Assembly: GCA_007922305.1 (NCBI GenBank) | Contig: ML677366.1 | Location: 17,150,338 to 17,214,337, forward strand | Direction: 5' to 3' | Length of the DNA: 64,000 bases | DNA from: Dermatemys mawii | Taxonomy: Eukaryota > Chordata > Testudines > Dermatemydidae | In this document: one piece after another, positions 13,017 to 24,942 of the stretch | How the letters are laid out: every line of letters begins with the position of its first letter | Position numbering within the stretch: position 1 is the stretch's first letter | The notes under the pieces: model-generated | Databases searched by the model: none | Told to the model about the DNA's origin: nothing | What the model saw: only the letters and a program-made list of their open reading frames with translations | Translations under genes and position numbers: made by a program

Positions 13017-14099
13017 AGAATATAAACACTGAATGCTCAGCTAGCATGGGCATAAATAGCACTGTAGCTGATGATTCACTGGTTAGAGAACCTCAGTATA
13101 TATCCTTCCTATCTCTCTACATGCCCAAGCAATAGCTCCCCCATTCCCAGGGCTGTTTTTAGCAGTGTAACATCCCTGCTGCTACTGAAAGACTCCAGCC
13201 ACCAGAAAAGGCTCTGGGTGGGACAGGAGGGGGCGAAGGAAGCGGAGAAAAGCTTTGGCAGATTCCTGCTACTTCCTGCCTGTCAGAGCTTTTCACTGTG
13301 GCATGTAGCTGCAGGCTGCTTTTCACTGCGCAATGTAGCTACATGTACCCTACGTGCTGCCAAAAGTGTAGTCAAGCCAATGTAGTCAAGGCCTTGGTTA
13401 CCTGAGTGTCTTTGTGGATCTGGGCCCAGAAATTCAGACCAAATGGTGCCACAGAAGTCACCTCAAGTTGGAAAAGAAAACCCATTAATGATGTTTTCAG
13501 TCACTCCCATGATTAGCAGAAGTTTGTTCTAGAATCAAACTATGAAACCCTTTGAAAAGAACTGCAAGCGGGAGCCAGAGTCAGGACAAAGGCAAACTGT
13601 CATGAGGGAGGTCTCATAGTAATAATGAATACCAGTCATTTATAGCAAAAACATATTACTGAGGAATGACCTTTGTATTGAGCTGAGTGAATTAGTACAT
13701 TTATGAATAACTTAGACACCACATTAGAAAGGGGAAAAACCCAAGAGGGTGCTTTATTATGGCTGATGTGTAAACAGCTTTTTCCAATGACATTTACTGT
13801 AGGCAGGGGATCTGAGATTAGATCGTGACTATTAGATTCACAAGTTTTTGGGATTGATAATGACGTCTTGTCTACACTAGAAAGTTACATCAACAGAACA
13901 ATGGCACCATCCCAGAGAACAACAAACCTATTTTGGCAGAATGAACTCATACTCTGCCCCTTGGGGCCACACCGGTCATATTGTATAACAAAAGCTCACT
14001 GCATTGTGAGCAGGCATACTACTGCCTCCATATGGCCTTCAAGTACACTATTTTGTGGGGAAATGTTGCTGTGAACTGGGGGGGTGGGCAGGGAAGAGG

Positions 14100-14660
14100 G
14101 GCCCAGTGTAACCAATGTAACTTCTTTACAATTCCTTCTTGTCCATACCTCCATCATTTTTTACATCGTTACAATCTCCATCTCTGGCTTCCCGGTTTCA
14201 CACCATGCATCCTTCCATCCAAAATGCTGCAGCACAAATTATCTAGCTATCCCAATCTGTTTATGGGTATTCTTTCTTTTTTGTTCCAAACTCTAACTTC
14301 TTCTTTAGACTTTCAATATTCTGTCCCTGCCTACAACTTAGTCCTCACCCCGTAGTACTCTCCCCCCACCTCTTCTCTTCGATTCTTATTCAGAAATTGG
14401 TTCTGTGTGGGAGGTCCCCCCTACTCCCACATGGAACCTGTTGTAGGAGATGCTCTTAGTCTCTTTTACTCACTCGTACCTTTGTACTTTTTTCCTCCCG
14501 TGCCATCCTATATGCCCAGAAAGCAAACAGCTTCATCATCAATTTCCTTTAAATCCTTCATCAAAACTCATTTCCTTTCAACTAGTTTCCATCATCCTCA
14601 GTTGTCAGCTGCCAATCACCCCAACTTGCCAAATAACTATGATGGAAATCAAAATTTACA
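14100..14660. repeat. Possible old CR1/L2-class LINE 3' region
   Basis: Phrases such as aaaatgctgcagcacaaatt and cctttaaatccttcatcaaa followed by actcatttcc resemble ancient LINE (L2/L3/CR1-like) tails. Divergence is high, so the call is tentative. Overlapping short open frames are not convincing genes. Confidence 0.35.
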
Positions 14661-16194
14661 AGTTCAGTAATGGTATCACAGTCTTATGACATTCGGTGTT
14701 TTCCATGAAACCCCAGCTCCCAGAGTCTTGAGATTGTAAAAATTTCAGCATTTGGAAAAAAGAGAAAAAGAAAAAAGATGTTTAGCTCTGACAGTTGTAG
14801 AGGAAAACTTACAAATATAAATCTTAGACCCATAACAACCCCTCCCCATTTATAATTTTTAAAAATCTCATGACTTTTGCACATACCTCATTAATGGCTT
14901 CTGAATATTTGAGATAGGTAACATTGGGAAATTGGCAGGTGTCTAAAAGTATTTATGGTTTATTTTTGTTGATTGGCTATTTTTGGCTAAGGGGAGATTT
15001 TCGGGAATTTGATAGCTGTGTTTTTATATATATATAAAAATTACAGCTCCCTAGAGCCAAAGGCAGTTACTCTATTTTGAGTTATATAAAAATACAATAC
15101 ATGCATTTAGTCAAAGGAACCGTACCAAAATAACCAGTCATAAGAGCTTTTCTTCCTTCCTCTTGTTTTGTCAATTCATACCTTTTCTATTCTCTTCCTT
15201 GGTTTGATTACGTGTTTTGCAGGATCAGACTCTAAATTAAACACTTACTAATGGTTCTTACTGGCATGGATACACTCTCTCCTATGGTCTTGCATGCATA
15301 CACTGTTAGTCTCAAGTTCTGCAGAGATTTATTGATGTGCTTAATTTTACTCACTGAAGTCAATAACTACTCACATTAGTAAAATTAAGCACCTGAGTAA
15401 AGGACCAGGGCTCTAGCTGTTGAATTTTAGAATGAATTTATAGAAGAAAGAGCAATGATAGGACATGAAGTACTACATATGCTCACTACAAGGGGCAGTA
15501 AAGTCTGTTTACAGAAGCATTGTAAATTAAATACCTTCTCAGATACTGAAATTCTGTGCAGTTTAAAAAAAAAATTGTTTGCAACCTTGAGAATAAATTA
15601 CCCAAACTTTAAAAAAGCATCAGTTTCCCTTAATTATCTTTAAGGAAAGATGTTGACATGTAGGAGACAAAATGCAAAGTCTAGTTGTGGATTAAAAATG
15701 GATTACGTACGAAGAAATTGAGTGAAAACAGGAGAATGGTTGGGTACTCTAATGATTGGTAAATAGGAGCAATATTAAGGGAATTTTTTAAGTCTACCAT
15801 TTGCTTCTGTGATGACAGTCTCTAAATGTATGGACTCCTTAGAAGATAAAGGCTAAAGAGCAATTGAATAGCTGAATGAAGACATATACCTAATGTGCAT
15901 TAGCAATTCACAAAGCAAATTGGATACTTTGGGCAACTAATAAAATAAAGCCTTGTAAACACACAAGTTGCAACAATTTAACTGTATTTGTTTCTAAAAA
16001 AATAGTTAAATTGGTTGCATTCCCCAGGCAGAGACACATTTATACCAATCAAAAGGTATTTATCAATACAGATTTTACCAAAACACACTCGATATAAACC
16101 AGTAATCAGTATAACTGCATTCACAATAGGGGGTTATGTTAAACACAAAGTTGGACTGATTTTTAGACAATGTCCATGACACATGCAATTATAC

Positions 16195-16290
16195 ATCTTC
16201 AAAGTGCTTCACAAACGTTAACCTCACAACACACTTGTGAGGTAGTCAAGAAGTAGTATCCCCATTGACTCAATTGGGAAAAAGACACTC
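16195..16290 (-). repeat. MIR SINE fragment, minus orientation
   Basis: The segment caaagtgcttcacaaacgtt, then ttgtgaggtagtcaagaagt and agtatccccattgactcaat follows the reverse complement of the MIR 3' half. Confidence 0.55.
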
Positions 16291-17197
16291 CAGCCCACAC
16301 ACTCTTACCATAGGGATGATGGAAAAAACTAATTAGAATTTTACTTGCCAATAAAAACAGTTGCTTGCTCCAACCAAGTAGAATTTGGAATGCCTGAGCT
16401 CTAGAAAAAATGGTTGGGTTGGATATTTCCTGTGTATGTCATATTGGTTTGATTTAACTGCAATCTGACAATTTGAAAAAGAAAACCCTTTCCATTAATA
16501 AAGATTTCACAGAAGTCTTGGCAAAAGTTATTACATTCCCTGTGAAGATACAATTTTGTGAGGCATAATTCTCTGCTCTACAGAATCTGAGTTACAGCTC
16601 TGACCAGTATCTTTTTTTAAAAAAAAATTTCTATGTAACCAAAATTATATCAAATTCCACACTTGCCAAAGTTTCCATTTATCCTGTATACCCCAATATA
16701 GCAGGGTTCTTTTTGTAAAAAAAATAAAATAAAAGTCTCAGCAGTTTGTTTGCTGCTTTTTTCCTTTTTTGGCAATCGATGGATGTTGTCAAGTACATTT
16801 TTACTTTTCCTCTATCCAAGTGCAATTGAGGTTCTTGAGTAAAGCACTGTCAAGTTAACTTTCTTCAGAAGATGACTAGTTAATCCAAAATGATGAACCA
16901 TGTAATTGCTTACTCATTAATTTCAATGTCTGGATTTCTCTATTCTGCATAATAGAGAATATCACATTTTTTGAAACACTTTTTAACTATTAGAAAGTTA
17001 CCATTGCCTGAAACATTTTTTTTTCCCCCTCTACTAGAGAGCAAAAAAAAATGTTTAGTGGAAAAAATTAATTTTGATTTGGATATGTGACTGACATCTA
17101 GTTTCCTACTATAAAAATAGTTCTTATCAAAGTGTATTTTCAAAATCTAGTAATGCAATACATTTAATTACAAAATAAGAGATTTAAAATTACTTAA

Positions 17198-17203
17198 TTT
17201 ATT
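17198..17203 (-). terminator. BLOC1S6: Candidate polyadenylation signal AATAAA for BLOC1S6
   Basis: Minus-strand AATAAA lies 1.95 kb after the stop codon. A second is at 17743-17748. The choice between them cannot be made from sequence alone. Confidence 0.3.
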
Positions 17204-17992
17204 TACACTGTTCCAAAAATGGATTTTAGCATTTTTGTACATATTTTTTAAACATGCATTGAAAAAAACTCCACACAGTATAGGTCAACAATTCTCCTGC
17301 AATATCAATTTATAAAGACAAATAAAAAACACCTGCCTGATTTTTTGTAATCTCTTATTGCTACAAGTATCTACTTAGTGCAACTGAAAAATTAAGAGAG
17401 TTTTGTCCTCTGACCTCTCTGTTTACACTGTGAATTGGACAGCACTTTACATATAGTTAGTTTTGCTATTTCCCTGTTTAAGAACATAAGAAAAAGGAAA
17501 ACCCATTAAAAAAATAAGAAAATTTGGTTGTAACATCATAAATATTGAGGAATCAGGGCAGGCATACGTAGTATTTGAAACTACTTTTAATTATTTTATA
17601 AAAACCAATTAGATTTCAAGTTGGTGTCCCTTTAAATGTCTTGCCATCCGTTTTTATAACTAGTTAACACAGTTTACAAAGATTTACCAACTGGTTTAAT
17701 TTTACTTACTTCCTGATAAGCATATCAGCTGAGATGACAACATTTATTTTACTAATATTGATTCAAAAGGTACAGCTGTAAAATAACTACTTGATAGTCT
17801 GCAGAAATGAAATAGTTAAAAGCTTATCTAGACTGTTAAGCAGTGTATATATTCATTTGAACAAGAGGCAGTACCAAATTCTATAAGAGAGCAGTTACAC
17901 ATTCAGAGAAAATGTAGCTAATCCCCACTCCACATTTACTTAAGAGCATCCTGGATACAGTTTTTCAGTACTAGCTGTCATTAGCACTGGTG

Positions 17993-18017
17993 AAAAAAAA
18001 AAAAAAAAAAAAAAAAA
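17993..18017 (+). repeat. Poly(A) tract of 25 bases
   Basis: An uninterrupted homopolymer, prone to length polymorphism and sequencing error. It lies in the presumed BLOC1S6 3' UTR, where it reads as poly(U) on the transcript. Confidence 0.9.
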
Positions 18018-19148
18018 TCATGTACAGTAGATTCTCTCTTTTAAGTCTAAGAGTTAAAACTGGGTCAACTGCATGAAACAATAACATACTGCAATAATTT
18101 TTCCTGAAGATGTAAATTAATTTAAACTAGTGTCTATTACATAGAAAGCAATGAAATATACAGAGCTTTTGAATCCTTTGAGATTTGTTTAATAATACAA
18201 CTGACCTGTCTTCATAGTCTCCCTCTCTAACCCATACCTTGGTTTCAGTTACTTTGGTCTGAATCACAGCCATCCAGAAAAGCACTTATCCAAGCACAAG
18301 AGCTGGCAATTCCATTACAGGATCACTCTTGCACCATGCATGCATCAGATTATGCCAATCTTAATTTAACAGGGTTTTCACATTCATCCTGTGGGGCTTG
18401 GGGAACAGTCAGAAGTGATCATCATAAACCACGTAGCTACAAGAGCCAAGGAAGACTGCTGAAATAAAGGGAGTCTTCACCCAAATAAACTGGGCCCATC
18501 AGCCTAAGTGTGTGTGGAGAGGAGGGAAGAGAAGAGGAAAGAGTCCCAACATAAGGATGTCATCTGTATTTCTCACACATGATCAGTAATATCATATGGC
18601 TTTAACACTCAGTTATATTGCATTTCGGGAAGGGAGATTCACTATACCTAACTGGCACAGAAAGCTGATATTTGTGACCTGTGGCCTCAACAAGATGACA
18701 AATACATCTGAATTGAAGCAACCTCAGAAGGGTACAGCACTGCAGATGTCCATGGATCATAACTGAACTCCCAAAGTGCACCGACCACATTCAACATATT
18801 GTCTGAAAGAATACACAGCCTATTATTTCTGAGCCAATATTTTAAACATCAGAAAAAACAAATGTAATTAAAATTATGACATTTAAATTCCCCTGCATAT
18901 ATCAAAACTAAATTTACATTATGATTAATATCAAATGGCATAACATTAGAAAAGAAGGCATCCTGTATGGCTGAAATAGAAAAGTGGCAATTTATCTACT
19001 GGTTACTACCATTCCGGAGTTCATATTACTGTACAAGAGACTCTTTTCCCAGTAACAACTTTAGCTCACCAGTATAACAGAGTCTGCCTTAACAAGTCCA
19101 GAGAATTTAAAAATAATTAATTTGGACACGCTAATGTATGCTCAGCTT

Positions 19149-19268
19149 TCATGTCCTTCTAGCGGGTTTTGCTGTTAACTGTTTCTCTCTTTCAAGTTCC
19201 TTTTCACGTTGCTGTTCTCGTTCTAGTTCTTCTTTCTGCCTCTTCTGCTGCAGTTTGAGTGCTCTTTT
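19149..19268 (-). CDS. BLOC1S6: BLOC1S6 coding exon 5 and stop
   Basis: The exon encodes the charged tail KRALKLQQKRQKEELEREQQ then REKELEREKQLTAKPARRT, ending in TGA. The acceptor is TTCTGGCTCAG, phase 0. The terminal residues differ slightly from human (RRT in place of KRM). Confidence 0.95.
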   Translation of the reverse strand, partial: KRALKLQQKRQKEELEREQQREKELEREKQLTAKPARRT

Positions 19269-20021
19269 CTGAGCCAGAAAAAAAACAAAAAATCAACCAG
19301 AAGTTCTGTGGTTTTTGGATCCTAACTTATACGCAAGACACATACATGCATGACTGAGATCTTTCCAGAACTCACTTAGGCCCTCCTAATTCAGAGGACT
19401 CCTCCTCTCTTTCTGACTATCTTCTTTCCCTGCTCTTTACCTCAGACCCTGCATCATGGGGATCTATTTAGGGGAGGGACAAAATGGATTTCTCCAAATC
19501 CCACTATCACTGCTCTTTATGAACACCAGAGGAGACTTGCATAGTATATATATTGCCTCCACAGGAGGACTTAATTTGTTGTTTGCAAAGGACTGAGACA
19601 CCAAATTTAACAGCTGAATGAAGTCAGTCATGGTATACACAACAGCCCACCAGATGTGAACAACACTAACAATGGCATAAATTCTACCAAAGGATGGAGA
19701 GGCAGAAGAAATTCTCAGCCTCAGTTTTCAGACAGAATCTAGCTTTTCTTAATGATTCAACATCACCAGTGATGCTAGCATACAAATATATTTTAACATA
19801 AGGAAATTTAAGTGAAGGTTAGAAACAGCCATGGTTAGTTTCAATGCCATCGGAAATACAGAGTAAACAAGTTTACACAAAGAAAGGGGATATAAAGAAT
19901 AAGGTTCTTCTTACAATCTCCTAATGTATTAAAATACTGATTAAGAGTATGTGATAGTATGTTGTTAAAATTCTACATTGATAGGCAGCAGAAACGAGGA
20001 TGCGAAACTCACTCCACTCAC

Positions 20022-20108
20022 TTTTAACTTTGATGTCTTTTCATGGAGCAGCAGCATCTCTTTTCGAATATTCACTAGCTTGCTGTGATAATGTTTAGCT
20101 TCTGAAAA
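20022..20108 (-). CDS. BLOC1S6: BLOC1S6 coding exon 4
   Basis: The exon encodes 29 residues, FSEAKHYHSKLVNIRKEM then LLLHEKTSKLK, part of the helical core. The acceptor chosen is TTTTTAAAG, because phase 0 and homology require the exon to start with TTT. A competing TTTTCAG begins right after it and would remove 7 bases and break the frame. The donor is GTGAGT. Confidence 0.9.
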
Positions 20109-20868
20109 CTTTAAAAACACAAGACACTTGAAAGGCAAGATTCAGTGAATCAAAAAGTTTGTCAGTCTGGAGTATGAAGCCCTAAAACAGCAACTTCAAA
20201 AAGAGGTTGAAGATCAGTCAGTTTGAGACTGGCTTGAATATTTTAGGGTCTTAATTCTAAAAACTTAACACATTTTTCATAAAGTTACTATATATCAAAG
20301 GGTACAGATTACTGTGATTATTTAACTATTCATTATGGTAGAAGAAAGCATTTTATCACTAGTATGCTCATTAGTTTTTAGTTTTAGATCCCAGTGAGGC
20401 TGAAGCTTAGCAAGTGCTAGTCTTAAAATTCAAGCTTTTATATGGGTCCACACTTAATTAATTCTCAAGCCTACATTATAAATTGCCTAAAGTTCTTCTA
20501 AGAAACACAAACTTGGCTTCATACATCACAGTGGTCTGCCTTAAACTGTGGCAACTGAAGTACAGGTGTGAATTTTTGTTCTTGTTAGAATATCCCAAGT
20601 TACCACTAAAACGCAAACTTAAAAAATATGCAACTAAATCAAAGGACCAAATGCTGGTCCCCTGTGCACAGCCTGAGTAAACGTAGGAGAGTGAACCAGA
20701 ATCCTTCCACCAACCTGGGAGGCAGGACACAGAGTACCAGGGGCTCCCAATAGCTGCTCCTGGAGCCTCAGTAGTGTATGTAATCTTTACGCACGGATTT
20801 TGGCTTCTAGATTTATATAGCTGGACGCACCGACTATGCCTGCTAATCCCTCATCTGCAGACCAGTAA

Positions 20869-21160
20869 GGGTATGTCTACACTGCAACAAAAGACCCACA
20901 GCAGGGCCGCATGTGGCTTGGGCTCACAGGGGTTGGCCTGGGGGCTATAAAATTGCAGTGTAGACATTTGGTCTCAGCCTGGAGCCTGGGCTCTGAGGCC
21001 CAGTGGGTGGGGAGGGTCTCAGAACCCAGGCTCCAGGCCAACCCTGAAAGTCTACACTGCAATTTTATAGCTTCACACCCAAAGCCCTGAAAACCCACAT
21101 CAGCTGACCCAGGCCAGAAGTCGCCACGCTGCAGTTTTTTTATTGTAGTGTATACATACC
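20869..21160. mobile_element. Inverted-repeat MITE in BLOC1S6 intron 3
   Basis: The termini gggtatgtctacactgcaa and attgtagtgtatacatacc are inverted repeats. An inner pair of arms, ggcctggagcctgggctctg and its near complement before position 21041, can fold into a long hairpin. The left flank is taa. Probably Harbinger-like; no coding capacity. Confidence 0.65.
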
Positions 21161-21376
21161 TGTACAGATCTCAGTAGTTCTCCATGTTCTCCTCTTCCCA
21201 TTTAGCAGAATCATGTTGGTTCTGTTGTATTTTCCAATTTACAAAGAACAAACTTATTGATGTAATGATTATTAGTAGTCTATTTATAACATTTTATCAG
21301 GGGATGAAAAACAATACATGGACATGATACAAATTTTTGTTAAAACATAGGCAAACTTATAATAGAATACACTTAC

Positions 21377-21464
21377 CAAAGCATCGATATCAAGAATGGA
21401 ATTACATTCTTTGAATTTTGAGATTTCTTGCTCTAATGTGTCTAGTAACACTACCTGATTCTGT
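21377..21464 (-). CDS. BLOC1S6: BLOC1S6 coding exon 3
   Basis: The exon encodes QNQVVLLDTLEQEISKFKEC then NSILDIDAL, conserved with human. The acceptor is TTTGTTTCAG, and the donor is TTG before GTAAGT. Phase 2 in, phase 0 out. Confidence 0.95.
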
Positions 21465-21959
21465 CTGAAACAAAAATACAAAGACTTTAAGACACACGTA
21501 AGAAGTCAGATTAAATACACTGTGTTGGATTGATTAAAGAGTACTCATAATTTTGAGTTTTACTACTGTTCTCTTCACTGATATCTGAACATACTGATTG
21601 CTGATGAGGATATAGTGCCAAAAATAAATTGTACAAAAATCAATATTCCAAGAGAAAATTTTCATATTAACTATTTCTTTTGTACTAAATAGGTTTTTTT
21701 TTTTCCCTGTATTACTAGATGAGGAATAATCAGGAAACCTACAGAAGAAGATAAAGTAACTAAGTCTTTGCAGATTTTTTTTAAACTGACATTTAAATGA
21801 ATTCTAATTAAACAGTTATAAAAGACTCTGCTATCTCTCTTCCTGCTACTAAAATGTTCTAAAATGTGCACTATTTGGAAAATTCTAAGCACAGCAAAGA
21901 TATTTGCTGGAAATCCCTAACAGCGTGTTAGAGCAATGCACACAGAGAGGACTCTTAAA

Positions 21960-22228
21960 GGGTACAGCTACACTACCTGCCAGATCGGCAGGTAGTGCTC
22001 GATGTATCAAGATGTATCTAGATGTGATAAATCGATCCCCATATCGACTCCACCCCAGCAAGAGGAGTAAGTGGAGTCGGCGGGGGAACAGCCGTGGTTG
22101 ACTCGCTGCTGTGAGGACAGCCAGGTAAGATGACCTAAGATACTGCGACTTCAGCTACACTATTTGTGTAGCTGAAGTTGTGTATCTTAGGTTGATCTCC
22201 CCAGTGTCCTCATAGTGTAGCCCAGCCC
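21960..22228. mobile_element. Inverted-repeat MITE in BLOC1S6 intron 2
   Basis: The left end is gggtacagctacact and the right end is agtgtagcccagccc. The interior shares ataaatcgatccc, actccaccccagcaagagga-like and acctaagatac segments with the copies at 488 and 59009, so it belongs to the same family. Confidence 0.65.
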
Positions 22229-22726
22229 TCATAAATGCTAAGCAACAAAACAAAAAAAATATGTTAATTAAAAGTAGAGTCTGGGAGTTTCATACATGCA
22301 AGAAAAAACTTTAAAAAAATCTTTCTTGCAAACACCACTTTAATAAAACATCCCAAATACTGGATGTTTTTCTCCAAATAAAGTTGTATAGCACAAAGTC
22401 ACGTCTCTTCAGAAAAAAGAATGAGCATTTAGAAAGCTGATGTCTTTTTTGCTGTGACTGGGTTCATGGGTTTCGGTGCTTTAATTTTAAAATTGTCCGT
22501 CATCTTAAGGGTTGGTAGGTTAGATCACTGGCAATTCTTTAAAAATTATACTTATAATCAAAGCACTGAAATCAAATTTCAATTACATCAAAGCACTGAA
22601 AATTTTATATGTAAACTATACTACCGGAAAATATATTCCACTTACATATAAGAAGAGATTTGACTGAAGAAATTCTAGAGAGGAAATACATGTATTAGAA
22701 AGAGTTGCTTTATTGAGTTTGCTTAC

Positions 22727-22871
22727 GTGAGCTCTTGGAGGGCTAGTTTTGATCGCTGAAGATCAGGTAAATAATGAGAAATCAATCCTTCAGTTAGTTG
22801 CTCCACCGCTTTCTTATCTACAATACCCAAATCTTCTATTAGTCCCTCATCTGGAGATGCCTCACAGGAAT
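22727..22871 (-). CDS. BLOC1S6: BLOC1S6 coding exon 2
   Basis: The acceptor is TTCTTGTTGCAG and the donor is AC before GTAAGC. The exon encodes residues 25-72, including SPDEGLIEDL, KKAVEQLTEGLISHYLPDLQ and RSKLALQEL, nearly identical to human pallidin. Phase 1 in, phase 2 out. Confidence 0.95.
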
Positions 22872-23369
22872 CTGCAACAAGAAGTAGCAATCTTAAACTG
22901 CTAAGAACTATTGCCATCACTTTATCTGTTAGTACTAACGGATCTTTTATTTTGAAATAATCACTGGGAATCTCAGCAATGGAGTGTAAATTGCAGTTCT
23001 TTGCACTTCATCAGTTAAACAATGCTCTTTTCACCTCCCTACATTATGAGGTTTCAGCTGCAAAATCATGCCAGGACAGAATCCAGCAGGAGGGTGAGAT
23101 TTGAAAAAAAAAAAAAAAAGTATGCTGTGAATACAAGCACCTCGTAATCAAATAAACCCAATTCAGACATGCCACATGCGCGTCCTGACAGAAGTGAAAC
23201 ATACACAAGAAATCGATGCAAATGGTGCAGCTTCCCAGTCTGGACACTCAAACGTTAGAGCAGAGCCAGGCAAAACGACCCCTCCCCCAAGAGAAGAACA
23301 AGCTTTGCACGACGCTTGGCCTTCCACAAAGGGGCACCCGCGATGCGAAGGATCAGTGGCCGCTGCTCA

Positions 23370-23930
23370 CATACCCAGCGCGGGTCCCGTCTGCCTCGGG
23401 GCGGCGGCCTCCAGCAGGAATCCCTCCTTCCCCTCGGGCTGCTCCATGGCGCTTCTGCCGCTGCCCGCTGGGGGAACAGAGCGACAGCAGCATGAGCGCG
23501 ATCCCGGGCAGCCGCTGCCTCCTCCCGCGGCCCCTACCCCGGGGCAGAGCCCATCGCTCGCGCCCCCGAGGACAGGCTGGTCCGGCCGGAATTCGGCGGA
23601 GGGGCGGGGCTCCGAGGGGGTCGGCCCGCCCCTAGGAGCCGCGTGGGGCGGGGGCCAGGCCCCGGTGTCTCGTGGGAAGCAGCTCCTCGGTAGAGCCTGG
23701 TCCCCGGGGCGCCTGGCGGGGGTCGGGCGAAGCGGGCGCGGGGCGGGGGCTGGGCCCACCTAATGCGCGTTCCAGTGTGGTGGGGCGGGGACAGCCCGGC
23801 GCCGCGACGCGCCGTCCCGCTGAGGGAACCGCGCCTCGGCCCCTGCCGATCACAGCCCCCACCCACAGTCGGGGTTGGAGAGGGGGAAACCGGCCGCTGC
23901 TCCGGATGTAGATGGGAGCCGATCCCGGAA
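23370..23930 (-). promoter_or_regulatory. BLOC1S6: CpG island promoter of BLOC1S6
   Basis: A CpG-dense stretch covers coding exon 1 and about 480 bases upstream of it. It contains GGGCGGGG GC-box-like motifs (for example in 23595-23605 and 23740-23750) and no obvious TATA box, as in housekeeping promoters. Long open frames on both strands here are composition artefacts. Confidence 0.75.
23375..23447 (-). CDS. BLOC1S6: BLOC1S6 coding exon 1
   Basis: The exon encodes residues 1-24 (MEQPEGKEGFLLEAAAPRQT onward) plus one base of codon 25, ending CTGG before GTATGT. The ATG at 23447 is the last in-frame start before the conserved region. Upstream in-frame sequence is GC-rich and Pro/Arg-rich and looks like 5' UTR. 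The human N-terminus differs, so this start is the least certain part of the model. Confidence 0.8.
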
Positions 23931-24830
23931 GTGACCCCTCTAGTCATCTGACGCTGCTGGTTGCTAGGATGGGGGCCTTAGCAACAGCGGGCGGTAGCGT
24001 GGTCCAAGGCCCAGCACTGTGGGTGTCGGCTGTAACTACAGCAGATGCCGTTTTCGGACACATTGGTTTCAAATTGACGGTATCGCGGGTCTTGGGAGGG
24101 TCCAGTTTTCAAATGTCAGCAGCCCCGTCCTTTGCTGTACAGCCCTGTGGATGAGGCTGACAGGCCTCCCCTCAAACTCCATTGTATTGCAGTGGGAGCT
24201 CAGAGTGCTCTGGCCCCTCGTGCTCAGCACCTTGGAGGAGGGGGGCTATGAAAGGATGGCCCGATCTGTGACTGCCCGTTTTACTGGGGGGAGGTATTGG
24301 GATGTAGGCATAACCCCACTTAAAGAATGTGGCAAAGGAAGTAGGGGAACCATCACACACCTCCACCCAGAAACAAACAAACGAAGTGCAATGGGGAATA
24401 GAGAGAGGCTCCTGCATCCTTTATTTTCCTAGTCGAAGGGGGTAGATTGCTGTGGCTTCCTCTACAGCAGGAGATATTCAGACTGTGGTTCAGGATCAGG
24501 ACCCAAATTAGCAATCAACATTGCCCAAAAGAGCCTCATTGCTGTGAATGATATAAAAACCTAAATATTTTCTTTATATTTATAAAAATTCTCACCAATA
24601 CATTAACAACAGTGTAAGTTGATAATTTACTTGGTTAATAATATAGCAAAAGCATCCTCATTTGTTCTTAACTCAGATTGGTTAATAATTAAAGCACACC
24701 ATGTTTTAATATAAAGTGCTGCAAAGAGCAGCAGGTGACAGATTAAAGAACCACTTCTGTCTCAAGAGCCACAATCTCTGTAGCACTGCTCTAAAGGCTT
24801 GTGTTCAGGTACAGTGCTACATAGGGTGAC

Positions 24831-24942
24831 CAGCTGTTCCAATTTTGCAGGGACAGTCCCCATTTTTGAGTTTTTTCTTACATGGCACCTATTACCCCTC
24901 ACCCCTTGTCCCAGTTTTTCACACTTGCTATCTGGTCACCCT
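24831..24942. mobile_element. GTGACCAG short inverted-repeat element
   Basis: Left terminus tagggtgaccag, right terminus ctggtcaccct. The flanking octamers agtgctac (24823-24830) and agtgctgc (24943-24950) match at 7 of 8 positions, which indicates an 8-bp target-site duplication as in hAT elements. The conserved interior includes gggacagtccccattttt and ttgctatctgg. Confidence 0.8.

Larger units (their letters stand above)
5991..16100. other. Intergenic region between SQOR promoter and BLOC1S6 3' end
   Basis: No exon or RNA gene was recognised. Contents include reptile repeats (about 7085-7192, 8695-8775), a hAT-type element (7333-8072), CR1 fragments (about 11553-12275 and 12885-13016), an older LINE-like stretch (about 14100-14660) and AT-rich unique sequence. 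Short open frames lack homology that I recognise. Confidence 0.55.
16101..19148 (-). other. BLOC1S6: BLOC1S6 3' UTR and downstream region
   Basis: AT-rich sequence lies immediately downstream of the BLOC1S6 stop. Minus-strand AATAAA signals (plus-strand tttatt) occur at 17743-17748 and 17198-17203, so a 3' UTR of roughly 1.4-2 kb is plausible; longer forms cannot be excluded. A MIR fragment is at about 16195-16290, and a run of 25 A residues at 17993-18017 (25 U in the transcript). The true end needs transcript data. Confidence 0.45.
19149..23447 (-). other. BLOC1S6: BLOC1S6 (pallidin) gene, whole coding span
   Basis: Pallidin is a subunit of BLOC-1, the octameric cytosolic complex that sorts endosomal cargo to lysosome-related organelles such as melanosomes and platelet dense granules; it also binds syntaxin 12/13. 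Five coding exons (23447-23375, 22871-22727, 21464-21377, 20108-20022, 19268-19149) join in frame to 170 residues; the human protein has 172. After a divergent N-terminus of about 30 residues the protein follows human pallidin closely. It carries SPDEGLIEDL, then SHYLPDLQRSK, and a long helical, coiled-coil-prone region ending in a highly charged Lys/Glu/Arg tail. There is no signal peptide or membrane segment. Two introns contain young-looking inverted-repeat elements. It is transcribed away from SLC30A4, from a separate CpG-island promoter. Confidence 0.93.

Noticed and set aside
23176..23947. Several long frames in the BLOC1S6 CpG island
   Set aside because: Only the last 24 codons before 23375 on the minus strand join in frame to conserved pallidin. 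The rest are GC-driven.
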